From Burkholderia sp. MS389 (GTDB lineage Bacteria; Pseudomonadota; Gammaproteobacteria; Burkholderiales; Burkholderiaceae), in NCBI RefSeq assembly GCF_016899425.1, contig NZ_CP045995.1, forward strand, positions 2,480,001 through 2,544,000: DNA of 64,000 nucleotides, in the 5' to 3' direction. Under the pieces are notes generated by a model. That model was not told the DNA's origin, searched no databases, and worked only from the letters and a program-made list of their open reading frames with translations. Made by a program: the position numbers and the translations under genes. The stretch's first letter is position 1; the number at the start of each line of letters is the position of its first letter. Shown here piece by piece: positions 27,938-37,574 of the stretch.

Positions 27938-29358
27938 TCGCGCGCCTGCTGCCGCGGACGCTGCGCGGCCGGCTGACCGCGCTGATCATCCTGTCGACGT
28001 CGGTGATCCTCGCGTCGAGCGGCGTCGCGCTGTACGAAGCGCTGAGCAACCGCGTCGACACGACGGCAGCCGAGCAGATGGCCGGCATTTCCGCCGCATT
28101 GGGCACGCACCTGGCCGAGGCGCGCACGACGGCCGACGTCGCGCGCAACATCGACATCTGGATCGACCAGTTGCATGGTCATCCGAACATGGATCTCGCG
28201 ATCTTCGATGCCGATGGCGCGCGCCTCGTCGGCACGCCCGGATTCCGTCCATACGCGCCGCTGCTGTCGATGAACGTCGGACGCGCGCCGTTCGGCGTCG
28301 CGCCGCCCGGCGCGCGGCACCAGTATCTGTTGACGACCGTGCCGCTCGCCGGTGCGGGTGCGCCCGTGGTGCGCGTCGCCGTGCAGTACGACCGCAGCGC
28401 CGACGTTCTGCTGTTGCGCACGCATGCTTATACGATCGTCGTAATCCAGGTGTTCGGCGTGGTGATCGCGGCCGCGATCGCATACGGCATCGCCGCGCTC
28501 GGGCTGAGCCCGCTGCGGCGGTTCGCGGCGCGGGCCGAGCAGATGTCGACGAGCCGGCTCGCGCATCCGCTGCCGGAACTCGATACGTCAGGCGAGCTGA
28601 AGGAGCTCGAGCACGCGTTCAACGGGATGCTCGCGCGGCTGAACGAATCGTTTACGCGACTGAGCCAGTTCTCGTCGAATCTCGCACACGACATGCGCAC
28701 ACCGCTGACGAACCTGCAGGCGGCCGCGCAGGTCGTGCTGTCGCAACCGCGCAATGCGGACGAATACCGGAGCGTGATCGAGTCGAGCATCGACGAATAC
28801 CAGCGATTGTCGCGGATGATCGAGGACATGCTGTTTCTCGCGCGCTCGGAGCAGGCCGGCACGTCGATCGGCGTGCGGCGGCTGAATGCGGCGCAGGAGG
28901 CGGAGCGGGTGGCCGGCTACTACGAGGCGCTGGCGGAAGATGAAGGCGTGACGGTGAAGGTCGACGGCCACGCGTGGGTCGATGCGGATCTGACGCTGTA
29001 CCAGCGTGCGTTGAGCAACCTGCTGTCGAACGCGCTGACCTATGCGCCGCGCGGCAGCGTCGTGACGATCGACTGTGTCGAGCAGGGTGGCGCGACGACG
29101 ATCGCCGTGTCGGATACGGGGCCGGGCATTCCCGCGGAACATGTCGGGCGGATTTTCGAGCGCTTTTATCGCATCGATCCGTCGCGACACAATTCGGCGT
29201 CGGGCACGGGGCTCGGGCTCGCGATCGTCCGGTCGATCATGGACAATCACGGCGGCGAATGCGGCGTCGACAGCGAGCCGGGCCGCCGCACGACCTTCTG
29301 GCTGCGCTTTCCGCGACGGCCGGCCGAGCCCGAACGGCCGGCCGCCGTCAGCACCTGA
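27934..29358 (+). CDS. irlS: Heavy-metal sensor histidine kinase
   Basis: A protein of 474 residues. Two membrane spans (about residues 13-33 and 165-187) enclose a periplasmic sensor region, followed by HAMP, HisKA with His252 ([13 protein letters not shown]) and HATPase with DTGPGIP and GTGLGLAIV. It belongs to the CusS/CopS/CzcS/IrlS family that senses periplasmic metal and phosphorylates the partner regulator. Start overlaps the regulator stop as ATGA. It ends the pump operon; a GC-rich hairpin follows at once. The metal sensed is probably the HME1 set (Zn, Cd, Co), by association with czcA. Confidence 0.88.
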   Translation: MIARLLPRTLRGRLTALIILSTSVILASSGVALYEALSNRVDTTAAEQMAGISAALGTHLAEARTTADVARNIDIWIDQLHGHPNMDLAIFDADGARLVGTPGFRPYAPLLSMNVGRAPFGVAPPGARHQYLLTTVPLAGAGAPVVRVAVQYDRSADVLLLRTHAYTIVVIQVFGVVIAAAIAYGIAALGLSPLRRFAARAEQMSTSRLAHPLPELDTSGELKELEHAFNGMLARLNESFTRLSQFSSNLAHDMRTPLTNLQAAAQVVLSQPRNADEYRSVIESSIDEYQRLSRMIEDMLFLARSEQAGTSIGVRRLNAAQEAERVAGYYEALAEDEGVTVKVDGHAWVDADLTLYQRALSNLLSNALTYAPRGSVVTIDCVEQGGATTIAVSDTGPGIPAEHVGRIFERFYRIDPSRHNSASGTGLGLAIVRSIMDNHGGECGVDSEPGRRTTFWLRFPRRPAEPERPAAVST

Positions 29359-29360
29359 CA

Positions 29361-29382
29361 GCGCGGGCGGACACGCCCGCGC
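29361..29382 (+). terminator. Hairpin at the end of the czc operon
   Basis: GCGCGGGCG and CGCCCGCGC pair perfectly around GACA, two bases after the sensor stop. It also lies beyond the converging DUF4148 gene, so it may serve both strands. No T-run is present. Confidence 0.55.
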
Positions 29383-29437
29383 GTTCGCCGCCACGCAGCC
29401 GCGCGCGGTGCGCTGCCGGTGGCCGTCTGGCCGCGCA

Positions 29438-29725
29438 TCATTGCTTCGCGGCGAGGTCGTCGTGGTTGTCGGTCTGCTGCTTTTTCTCGCCGCCATGCAC
29501 CGAAATCCCGTGAAGCTCCTTGTTGCGCGCGACGACGTCGGCGGTCGGCGGGTACTGCGTCTTGCTGATCGGCACGATGCCGTCGTGCTGCGCCTGCTTC
29601 AGTTCGTTGACGACCTGCGCGCGGGACTTGCCCTGCGTTTGCGTTTGGGCGAACGCGGCCTGCGTGGCCATGCCGAGCGACAGCGTGGCGGTGACGAACA
29701 GTGCTGCGAGTTTTGCCGTTTTCAT
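29438..29725 (-). CDS. DUF4148 small exported protein
   Basis: A protein of 95 residues. Signal peptide MKTAKLAALFVTATLSLGMA with cleavage after AFAQ, then SRAQVVNELKQAQHDGIVPI, ending in YPPTADVVARNKELHG, the DUF4148 core found almost only in Burkholderiales periplasmic proteins. AAGGAGAGC gives a strong ribosome site. It faces the czc operon convergently and shares its upstream region with a small lipoprotein gene and a phased regulatory motif. Function of the family is unknown; a periplasmic role in the metal response is inferred from position. Confidence 0.82.
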   Translation of the reverse strand: MKTAKLAALFVTATLSLGMATQAAFAQTQTQGKSRAQVVNELKQAQHDGIVPISKTQYPPTADVVARNKELHGISVHGGEKKQQTDNHDDLAAKQ

Positions 29726-29865
29726 CGAGTGCTCTCCTTGATCAGGGCCGCCGGGTGGCGAACCGTGGACCCAGTATGCGAAAGCAGCCGTGCGTGATCG
29801 TGATCGCGAGATGAAAAATGCGTCAGCTTGCCGGCGTGGAGGTGCGCCGTGCGGACTCGATCGAC

Positions 29866-29893
29866 ATGACGCAACCGTCATGTTCGCGTCATG
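29866..29893. promoter_or_regulatory. Phased TGACG/TCAT/TCAT motif (site A)
   Basis: TGACGCAA from 29867, TCATGTTCGC from 29878 and TCATG from 29889, again 11 bases apart. TCATGTTCGC is identical to the third half-site upstream of czcC. It lies in the divergent gap between the DUF4148 gene and the small lipoprotein gene and could act on both. Confidence 0.6.
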
Positions 29894-30020
29894 GGTGGGA
29901 TGAGCGGGAAGCGGAACATGCAGTCTGCCGTTGGCTGAGCGTGCCGACGGAATACGTGCCGACCGCGACAGCAGCATCGATAGCGGGCGGCGCCGTTCAG
30001 ACCTTCTTCCGGATCGAAAA

Positions 30021-30260
30021 TTGCATCGTCCCGCTATTTGCCTTGCCTTGATCGCAGTCCTGATCGTCCCGTTGTTCGCGGGCTGCGCATCGACACGTTC
30101 CGGCGCCACGGCCACCGCTTCTGCCGCCGCGCGCAAGCCCGCGCCGACCGACCTGACGCCTGGCGAGCCGGTCGACTATGCCGGGCACCGGTGCGGCAAT
30201 CCGAACCTGTATGTGAAAACGCATCCGTGCGTGTACCCGCAGCGCAATTCCCCGCGGTGA
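30021..30260 (+). CDS. Small lipoprotein with Cys-containing mature part
   Basis: A frame of 79 residues with probable TTG start: (M)HRPAICLALIAVLIVPLF, then AGC as lipobox. The mature part is short (about 58 residues), with Ala/Thr/Pro linker and then GEPVDYAGHRCGNPNLYVKT followed by HPC, two Cys that could pair. No family is recognised. Start choice is uncertain since the frame is open further left and no strong ribosome site is visible. It is divergent from the DUF4148 gene and shares its regulatory motif. Confidence 0.5.
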   Translation: MHRPAICLALIAVLIVPLFAGCASTRSGATATASAAARKPAPTDLTPGEPVDYAGHRCGNPNLYVKTHPCVYPQRNSPR

Positions 30261-30275
30261 TGGTCGGACACGCGT

Positions 30276-30380
30276 AAAAAAATGGCCCGGCGCTCGACGA
30301 GTCCGGGCCTAATGCGTGATCGTGCCGTGCGGCAGCGACCCGCTGCGTGGGTAGGAACGGGCAGGGCCCGCTACCGTTCC
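30276..30380 (-). ncRNA. Predicted small RNA with intrinsic terminator
   Basis: On the minus strand there is a -10-like TACGAT (30387-30382), then three stem-loops: GGAACGG / CCGTTCC (30374-30380 with 30354-30360), GCAGCG-GGT-CGCTGC (30332-30346), and GGCCCGG / CCGGGCC (30284-30309) followed by ATTTTTTTA. There is no minus-strand gene that such a terminator could belong to. A phased regulatory motif lies just upstream at 30404-30434. Together these make a regulated sRNA of roughly 100 bases likely, with the long T-run fitting Hfq binding. It has no recognised family. Confidence 0.5.
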
Positions 30381-30403
30381 GATCGTAGCGATGCGACGCA
30401 TCG

Positions 30404-30434
30404 TGAACCTGATCGGAACATGAAATTTTCGTCA
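30404..30434 (-). promoter_or_regulatory. Phased TGACG/TCAT/TCA motif (site D)
   Basis: Read on the minus strand: TGACGAAA from 30434, TCATGTTC from 30423 and TCAGGTTC from 30412, with 11-base steps. It lies 17 bases upstream of the -10-like box of the predicted sRNA, the place for an activator of the OmpR family. Confidence 0.55.
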
Positions 30435-30600
30435 CGCAGTGCGCATGGGCAGCCGCCGAGGGATTGACGATGCCCGTCGTACGCGTGCCACCGGCCAGCG
30501 TGCGCGGTTCCCCGTTCGCGCGCCGCCACGCGCCGACCGCATGAAGATGGGTGTGCGTCGATAGCGCATGGTCGGCGGACATCAAACATCGTCGGGACGG

Positions 30601-30625
30601 TGACGAAACCGTCATCAGGCGATCA
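30601..30625 (+). promoter_or_regulatory. Phased TGACG/TCAT/TCA motif (site B)
   Basis: TGACGAAA at 30601, TCAT at 30612 and TCA at 30623, same 11-base register as the other three sites. It lies 93 bases upstream of the second DUF4148 gene. Confidence 0.55.
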
Positions 30626-30693
30626 CGAATCCGCACCGCCTCGGGATCAAAGTGAAGGCTTCTGTCACGGAATTCCAGTAAGGAGCCAACCAC

Positions 30694-30969
30694 ATGAACA
30701 TTCCGCACTCGCTGATCGCCATGGCCGCTGGCGCGCTGTCGATAGCAGCCTTCTCGCAAGCCGTGGTCGCGCAGCCGAAAAGCCGTCAGGAAGTGATTCA
30801 GGAGCTGGTGCGCGCGCGCCACGACGGCGTGATCCCGAGCCCCAATCACGACTATCCGGCGAGTCCGGCCGCCGTCGCGCGCAATCGGGAAATTCATCGC
30901 TCGACCGTTCATCGCGGCGAGAAGACGCCGATGGTCGACGCGCACGACAACCGCTTCGCGGTGCTTTGA
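30694..30969 (+). CDS. DUF4148 small exported protein (second copy)
   Basis: A protein of 91 residues. Signal peptide MNIPHSLIAMAAGALSIAAF with cleavage near VVAQ; mature part SRQEVIQELVRARHDGVIPS, then YPASPAAVARNREIHR, the DUF4148 pattern, clearly a paralogue of the protein at 29438-29725. AAGGAGCC precedes the ATG. The next gene (31033) follows on the same strand after a 63-base gap, so the two may be co-expressed. Role unknown; the shared motif suggests metal-dependent control together with the czc operon. Confidence 0.82.
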   Translation: MNIPHSLIAMAAGALSIAAFSQAVVAQPKSRQEVIQELVRARHDGVIPSPNHDYPASPAAVARNREIHRSTVHRGEKTPMVDAHDNRFAVL

Positions 30970-31032
30970 TCGTTGATTCGCGGCCGACCGGGACGACGCC
31001 CGTCGGCCGCATTTACGGAAAAGGAGCGTGCG

Positions 31033-31536
31033 ATGCGCAATATCGCGAAAGGAATCGTGCTGGCGGCGTGCCTGACGTCGACGGCCGCGATGGCGGCTGG
31101 CTGGCCGGAACGTGCGCTGTCGCACGCGCCGGCGCACGACCTCGGCATCCGCGCGAACGAGAAAATGCGCTGCGAGTTCGCGGCCGTGCCGGCCGGCGCG
31201 TGGACCACGACGTTCGCGCGCGGGCAATGCGAGATCGACAACGGCCGGCTGACGTTCGTGCCGGCCGATCCCGGTGACGAGCCGACCATCACGGAGAAAC
31301 GGATCATGCTCGGTGACGTCCGCACTGCGTCGCATCAGTCGCGCAAGCTGAAGGAACAACTGCAGCTGACGACGCGCGATCAAGTGATCGCGCTGAACGT
31401 ATTGACCGACGATGGCAGCCGCAAATCGCGCGAACATGCGATCGACCTGTGGACCACACTGCGCAACGCGGGTGTCACGCCGGTCAACGGCACGCGTATC
31501 GTCGACACTTATCCGACCGGCGCGACGACATGGTAG
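31033..31536 (+). CDS. Exported protein of unknown function beside DUF4148 gene
   Basis: A protein of 167 residues. Signal peptide MRNIAKGIVLAACLTSTAAM, cleaved near AMAAG. The mature part has two Cys (MRCEFAAVP and RGQCEID) that could pair, then an alternating pattern suggesting beta structure (RLTFVPADPGDEPTITEKRI) and a helical end. No domain recognised. AAAAGGAGCG precedes the ATG and decides the start. Probably periplasmic. It shares a transcript with the upstream DUF4148 gene, judging by spacing and strand. Confidence 0.65.
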   Translation: MRNIAKGIVLAACLTSTAAMAAGWPERALSHAPAHDLGIRANEKMRCEFAAVPAGAWTTTFARGQCEIDNGRLTFVPADPGDEPTITEKRIMLGDVRTASHQSRKLKEQLQLTTRDQVIALNVLTDDGSRKSREHAIDLWTTLRNAGVTPVNGTRIVDTYPTGATTW

Positions 31537-31558
31537 CCACCACGCCGTTGCGCGCGGC

Positions 31559-32284
31559 CTACCCGGCCTTCACCGATCCTTCGATCAGGAAGAACACGAT
31601 GAAGCCGATGAAGAACGCTGCCGTCGCGAACGGCGTTTCCGGCACCTCGTGCGCTTCGACCAGCAATTCTTCGGTGACGAGGTACAACAGCGCGACGGTG
31701 CCCAATCCCAGGAGCACCGCATAGACGTTCGCGGGCAACCCCGCGAACGCCGCATTGCCGGCCACGGCCGCGACGCTCAGCAGCGCCGCGAGCGCGACCG
31801 GCACGACGATCGACAGCATGCGGCCGATGCCGGCCGCGGCCAGCGCCGCGCTGACCGACAGCGCGAGGAACAGCACCTCGAGCGTCAGCGCGACGGTCAG
31901 GATGATGCCGCTTTCGTCGCTCGCGGAAAAGGCGATGCCGAGCACCAGGCCGTCGACGACGAGGTCGATCGCGGTGACGATGATCAGACTCACCGGCAAA
32001 CGCGCTTGCTCGAAGCGCGTCTCGATCGCGCCCGACAGCGCGCGGATCGCCAGCATCAGCGCGATGCCGAGCACGAAGCCGACGACGACCGGAAACAACG
32101 CATGCGCGCGGTCCTGCGGCAGCAGTTCGAGCGCGGCGGCCGCGAATACGATGCCGCCGGTGAAATGCTGGATCACGCTCGACGTTTTCGGGCCGGGCGC
32201 ACGCCACGCGGCCGCGAGCGCGCCGAAACAGGCCGCCAGCACGGGCGGTAACGTGAGCAGCGCGAGCTTTGCGGTCGGTGTCAT
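31559..32284 (-). CDS. ZIP-like divalent metal transporter
   Basis: A protein of 241 residues with about eight hydrophobic spans. HFTGGIVFAAAALELLP resembles span IV of ZIP proteins (H-x-x-x-G-x-x-x-A-x-x-x-x-E), where His and Glu bind metal, and DLVVDGLVLGIAFS stands where the second metal-binding span is found, though with Asp in place of the usual His. It may therefore carry a different ion or work in the other direction. GAGAGGACTC precedes the ATG. It converges on the exported-protein gene. Its place beside a metal-efflux cluster fits metal homeostasis. Confidence 0.65.
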   Translation of the reverse strand: MTPTAKLALLTLPPVLAACFGALAAAWRAPGPKTSSVIQHFTGGIVFAAAALELLPQDRAHALFPVVVGFVLGIALMLAIRALSGAIETRFEQARLPVSLIIVTAIDLVVDGLVLGIAFSASDESGIILTVALTLEVLFLALSVSAALAAAGIGRMLSIVVPVALAALLSVAAVAGNAAFAGLPANVYAVLLGLGTVALLYLVTEELLVEAHEVPETPFATAAFFIGFIVFFLIEGSVKAG

Positions 32285-32412
32285 GAGTCCTCTCGGCGGT
32301 TGGCGCGTCGCAGTCGGACGCTGCGTGGCACGATCGTACGCGCCGGGCGTCGCCCGGGCATCAACCGGAGATTGAACACCTTGAAGCCGCTCCAGGGTCA
32401 AGCGGTTCGATG

Positions 32413-32440
32413 CGGGCGCACCGGCAAGCCGGTGCGCCCG
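32413..32440 (-). terminator. Perfect 13-bp hairpin after metY
   Basis: CGGGCGCACCGGC and GCCGGTGCGCCCG pair fully with a two-base loop, seven bases beyond the metY stop. It has no T-run but is very stable and is the likely 3' end of the metY mRNA. Confidence 0.6.
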
Positions 32441-32446
32441 TTCCGC

Positions 32447-33742
<1,296 letters not shown>

Positions 33743-33791
33743 GGTTGCTCCGTTTGTTGTTGTGAAGGTCGAGGGGGCCTGCCGTCCGGCG

Positions 33792-33845
33792 ATTATAGGA
33801 GCACGTGTGCGGCTGCCCTTAGAACGAATCGTTGGTTGCTTATGG
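33792..33845 (-). promoter_or_regulatory. metY promoter with activator-like site
   Basis: TATAAT at 33797-33792 is a perfect minus-strand -10, 50 bases from the metY ATG. The -35 is poor, which usually means an activator is needed. Just upstream, 33817-33845 is AT-rich and holds AACGAATCGTT, a short palindrome, between CTTA and TATG blocks. A CysB-family regulator would be expected for a sulfur gene; this assignment is inference. Confidence 0.45.
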
Positions 33846-33934
33846 GGACGCGCCGCATAGAATGCGTTTTTCCGCAGACGATCGTCGGCACCGCGTGACG
33901 CGACGCCGGTACGCCCTCGCGGGCGCACCGCGCA

Positions 33935-35230
33935 CTAGCTCTTGTCGGGATTCGAGTCGCTGCACTGGTCGGGATCGTCGCGCAACAGGATGCGGCGGAT
34001 GCGGCCATTGTCGTAGAACGGCACGTCCGGGCAGAACTTCGTGCCGGCGCGCGTTGACGTACGTTTCCAAGCGACCTTTTCGGTACGCACGAGCGTCGGG
34101 GCGCTGCCCGGCGCACCCGGTTTCCAGATGTCGATATACACGCGCGACATCTGCGGCGAATCACCCACTTCGCAGTCCTTCAGCGCACCCAGCGTCGAGC
34201 GCAGCCCGGTATCGGCCTGCTCGATGCGTTGCGGATACTCGATATGGCCGTTGTCGTAGCCGGGCACGACGTAGCAATAGCGGCGCGTGTTCCCGTCGAG
34301 CACCGGCAGCAAGTAGCTGCTGGCGGAATCGACCTCCTTCACGTCGTTGCCCTGCCAGCGGTAGGTCGTCACGCCATGCTCGCAGCAGCTCGCGCGCCAG
34401 CCCGTCCAGATGATCCGGTGAACCGGATCGAAATCCGGCGACGTGATGTCTTGCAGTCCCTGCGGCGCATCGACGAAGCGCCGCGTCTTCGGGTTGAAGA
34501 TCCACGTCTGATACGGAATGTTCGGGCCGGCCCCCATCGACTGTGCGAGCATCAGGTCGGGCCAGCCATCGAAGTTCACGTCGGCGAAATCCGGTGTGAA
34601 CAGGTTGCAGGTGCCTCGCGAATCGGTCTTGAGCGTCTGCACGAGACGGTCGTGATCGTACAAGCGGATCGCGGTGACCTGCGGCGTGTCGTTGCACGAA
34701 CCGCCATCGTCCGGCAGATGGTCGGCGACGAGGCGGATGTCGTAGGGGAATGGTCTGCCTACGCGCTTCTGCGCGAGCGAGACAGGGAATGTGCGCTTGC
34801 CGTCCGGGGCGGTCCATGTGCCGGTGACCGCATTGTCGAACGAAGCGGCGCGCCACGTGCCCGTCACGCGATCGGCATTCGTCTTCGCGCCGCTGTCGCG
34901 TTCCGACAGCGTCGTGCCGTGCGGATCGAGCGAACCCTTCAACGCAAGCCGATAGCGCTTGTCGGACGCGCATGGCGCGTAGCAGTACCAGCCGGATATC
35001 GTATCGGCGACGCGCGACAAAGACACTTCGACATGGCGATTGCCGATCGTGCCGGTCCAGTCGCGCGACCAGAACGGGATCTCGACCGACTCGTCGGCGT
35101 CTGCCGCGCGCGCCGGTGTCGACACGAATGCGGTGATGGCGATCAGCGCGAACGCAAGCGCGCTGCGCCAGCCGCGCGTGCCCCGCGGCGCGGCCGTGTG
35201 GCCCGACGCGGCGATGAATGGGTGATGCAT
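33935..35230 (-). CDS. Exported protein with XAC2610-like FG-GAP-type segment
   Basis: A protein of 431 residues. The signal peptide ends ARAAD. The N-terminal half is beta-rich with a Cys pair (GWYCYAPC). In the middle, TPDFADVNFDGWPDLMLAQS followed by WIFNPKTRRFV is the Asp-rich, Ca-binding-like element seen in XAC2610-related proteins and FG-GAP repeats. Many Cys residues suggest oxidative folding in the periplasm. GAGGGGCC precedes the ATG. The DUF1176 gene lies 62 bases upstream on the same strand and shares the look of a periplasmic lysozyme-inhibitor-type accessory; no role can be claimed. Confidence 0.7.
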   Translation of the reverse strand: MHHPFIAASGHTAAPRGTRGWRSALAFALIAITAFVSTPARAADADESVEIPFWSRDWTGTIGNRHVEVSLSRVADTISGWYCYAPCASDKRYRLALKGSLDPHGTTLSERDSGAKTNADRVTGTWRAASFDNAVTGTWTAPDGKRTFPVSLAQKRVGRPFPYDIRLVADHLPDDGGSCNDTPQVTAIRLYDHDRLVQTLKTDSRGTCNLFTPDFADVNFDGWPDLMLAQSMGAGPNIPYQTWIFNPKTRRFVDAPQGLQDITSPDFDPVHRIIWTGWRASCCEHGVTTYRWQGNDVKEVDSASSYLLPVLDGNTRRYCYVVPGYDNGHIEYPQRIEQADTGLRSTLGALKDCEVGDSPQMSRVYIDIWKPGAPGSAPTLVRTEKVAWKRTSTRAGTKFCPDVPFYDNGRIRRILLRDDPDQCSDSNPDKS

Positions 35231-35292
35231 GGTTCGGCCCCTCGTTTTGTTATGGGTTATCTCTGCAGGCGTGTTTCGGTGCGATACGTGCG

Positions 35293-36441
35293 TCAGCGGC
35301 TTCCGGCCGCATCGGCCCGTCGATACAGGCGTGGCCACTGATCGTCGAACAGGCCGTTGCATGCGCCGTGCGTCGCGATATCGCCGAGCATGAAGCGCCG
35401 GCCGTCGAAGATCCACGATGCGGTCGAGCCGCAATCGCCGGCACTGCGCAGCCTCACCTTGCTCGACAGCGTCGCGCTGGCGGGATCGTAGCCGGCGTCG
35501 GTCAATTCGTTTGCGAACGACGCTGAATCGAGGCCCGCGTTCGCGTTCTCGCCGAAGTTCATCGCGGCCGGCGCGTACGGCGCAGTTCGCCGCACGCGAT
35601 ACCACAGATCGGTGTGGTTATACATGCTGCTGGTCTGGCACGGGATCGCGACGAGCGCCTCGTCGGACGAAATCGCGACGGCTCGCGATGCTTTCCTGCG
35701 GTCGCTCGCCGACATTTCGTCTTCGACATCGGCCGCACATTGCTTCACGTCGGCACCGAATTTCGCGAGTACCGCATCGACGAGCGGACGCTGTTCGGCG
35801 GCCGACAGGGCCGAGGCGGCCGGCGGCGCGGGCGTGACGGCGTGTGGCAACGCGGGCGCGGCCGGCACCGACGATGCCGGCCGGGTGCCGGGGCGCAGCA
35901 GTGCCGTGACCGTACCGACGCGGCCCTGCGTGTCGTCGATCAGCAGCAGCGCGGCATTCAATCCCGACAACGGCGTGCGTGCGGTGGACGTCGTGGCCGG
36001 ATCGCCGACGCTCAGCAGTTGCGCATTACGCGCCGCGGCCAGCCACGCGGCCACCGTTGCTGGATCGCTGGTCCGGATCCGGAGCGGGCGGGCGTCGTCG
36101 TCGCTCTTGTCGCCGAACGCATGCCATTGCGCCGGCATCGCATCGAACGGCCGGCCATCCACGCGTGCGGTGCGCAAGTCGATCGGCGCCGACGCGTAGA
36201 GGTCGAGCGAGGCTTGCGCGTCCGGGCCGGCATCGCGCGTCACGCGGAGGATCAGGCCGGTGCGTGCGTCGTCGATATCGTCGGCGTGGCTTTCCGCGAT
36301 ACAGCGGTTGCCGTTGTCGCAGACGACCGACCAGTTCTTGAAGTCGCGTTCGACCGGCGGCCGCGCGAGCGGGCGAGCCTCGGCAACGAACGGGGAAACG
36401 GCGAGGAGGGCGGCGATGGCGAGCGAAAGGCGGTGCGACAT
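35293..36441 (-). CDS. DUF1176 periplasmic protein
   Basis: A protein of 382 residues. A signal peptide (SLAIAALLAVSPFVAEA) is followed by FKNWSVVCDNGNRCIAES, the DUF1176 opening (W-x-V-x-C-D-N ... C). The C-terminal part has YNHTDLWYRVRRTAPYAPAA and two further Cys. DUF1176 proteins are periplasmic and of unknown function. Upstream of the XAC2610-like gene on the same strand with a 62-base gap, so probably an operon of two exported proteins. Confidence 0.78.
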   Translation of the reverse strand: MSHRLSLAIAALLAVSPFVAEARPLARPPVERDFKNWSVVCDNGNRCIAESHADDIDDARTGLILRVTRDAGPDAQASLDLYASAPIDLRTARVDGRPFDAMPAQWHAFGDKSDDDARPLRIRTSDPATVAAWLAAARNAQLLSVGDPATTSTARTPLSGLNAALLLIDDTQGRVGTVTALLRPGTRPASSVPAAPALPHAVTPAPPAASALSAAEQRPLVDAVLAKFGADVKQCAADVEDEMSASDRRKASRAVAISSDEALVAIPCQTSSMYNHTDLWYRVRRTAPYAPAAMNFGENANAGLDSASFANELTDAGYDPASATLSSKVRLRSAGDCGSTASWIFDGRRFMLGDIATHGACNGLFDDQWPRLYRRADAAGSR

Positions 36442-36662
36442 GACGGTTCGTATCGACTGTGGATGGGCGGGCGGAAGACGTCGGACTGCAAGCGCATCGT
36501 CAGCAAGCGGGGCAGGTCGAAGGCTGCGGCGCATGCAGCGGCGCGCATTGGCGAACGGCATCGAGTATACCGCCGCCATGCGCTGCGATCGTGACGACGA
36601 CACGTAGTATGCGGGCACGGACGTTGCTGCCTGGCCTGCATAGATCGGACGAGTGCCGATGC

Positions 36663-36696
36663 AAAAACGGCGCGATCCCCGGAGGCATCGCGCCGT
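36663..36696 (-). terminator. Rho-independent terminator of the RNA-repair operon
   Basis: ACGGCGCGAT and ATCGCGCCGT pair perfectly around a ten-base loop; on the minus strand TTTTTGC follows. It lies seven bases beyond the rlaP stop and closes the slipin, rtcB, rlaP operon. Confidence 0.85.
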
Positions 36697-36703
36697 TCAC
36701 GTT

Positions 36704-37519
36704 TCATCGGCCGTCGACCACGTCGCGCAGGAACGCGTCGAGCATCGCCACGTCGCCCCACGGCCGCTTGTATTCGCGGTCGTGTTCGGCATCGGCGAGC
36801 ATCGTCTCGACCAGCGCGTGGATCGCCGGTCGGCGCGGCCCGTATTCGCTTTCGTTCGCGCTCATCTTCAGCGCGAGCAACGCATCGAGCTCCGCGCGCA
36901 CAGCCGGCTCATGCACGGTGCCGTCGACGAGATCCGCGAAACGCATCGGCGGCATGCCGAGCCCCATGTCGATCCAGCGCACCGCGAGCAGCGGCCGCAG
37001 CACGTACAGGTACTTCTTGTAACGCACCGTGTCGCCTTGCAGATAGCCACGAAAATTCTTCTTCGCCATCGCGAGGTAGTGATGACGCCCTCGTACCGGC
37101 GAGAAGAACGCCGATGCCAGCGACCTGAGCCGCGGCGCCCAGCGCGCGTCTTCGCGATACACGACGGGCGAGTCGAGCCATTCGAGCAGCGTCGGATTCG
37201 AGCGTCGCAGCAGTTGCAGCGCCTTGCGCAATTCCCAGCCGCTGACGTCGAGCTCGTCGTCGAGCGGCCGTTCGATCACGTCGCGTTGCGGTTCGACGCT
37301 CAGGTACCAGTCGCGCCGGTGTGCGTACACGAAGCGTACGTCGTAATCGCTGTCCGGCGACGCGAATCCCCAGCCGCGGCTGCCCGATTCGCACGCGAAC
37401 AGCACGCTTACATCGTGGCGGCGCTCGACTTCCGCGAGCTCCGCCATCACGCGCGCCCGCACCGCCGGGTCGACCGGATGCGCGCTGCGTACGGTCGTCA
37501 TCGTCTTGTCGGTTTTCAT
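36704..37519 (-). CDS. rlaP: RNA-repair-associated nucleotidyltransferase
   Basis: A protein of 271 residues. CESGSRGWGFASPDSDYDVR is the nucleotidyltransferase G-S/G ... DxD motif of the polbeta fold, and WELRKALQLLRRSNPTLLEW continues the family pattern. This group (RlaP, DUF-type 'predicted nucleotidyltransferase') is linked by gene neighbourhood to RtcB and RNA-ligase repair systems and is thought to modify RNA ends or substitute for RtcA. It starts 55 bases after the rtcB stop and is the last gene before the terminator. Its nucleotide and RNA substrate are unknown. No rtcA is present in the window, so RlaP may do its end-processing job. Confidence 0.85.
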   Translation of the reverse strand: MKTDKTMTTVRSAHPVDPAVRARVMAELAEVERRHDVSVLFACESGSRGWGFASPDSDYDVRFVYAHRRDWYLSVEPQRDVIERPLDDELDVSGWELRKALQLLRRSNPTLLEWLDSPVVYREDARWAPRLRSLASAFFSPVRGRHHYLAMAKKNFRGYLQGDTVRYKKYLYVLRPLLAVRWIDMGLGMPPMRFADLVDGTVHEPAVRAELDALLALKMSANESEYGPRRPAIHALVETMLADAEHDREYKRPWGDVAMLDAFLRDVVDGR

Positions 37520-37574
37520 CGTTGTCGTCTTCCTTTCGTTGTGCGCGGCCGCCGGCCATCGGCCGCATACCGCA

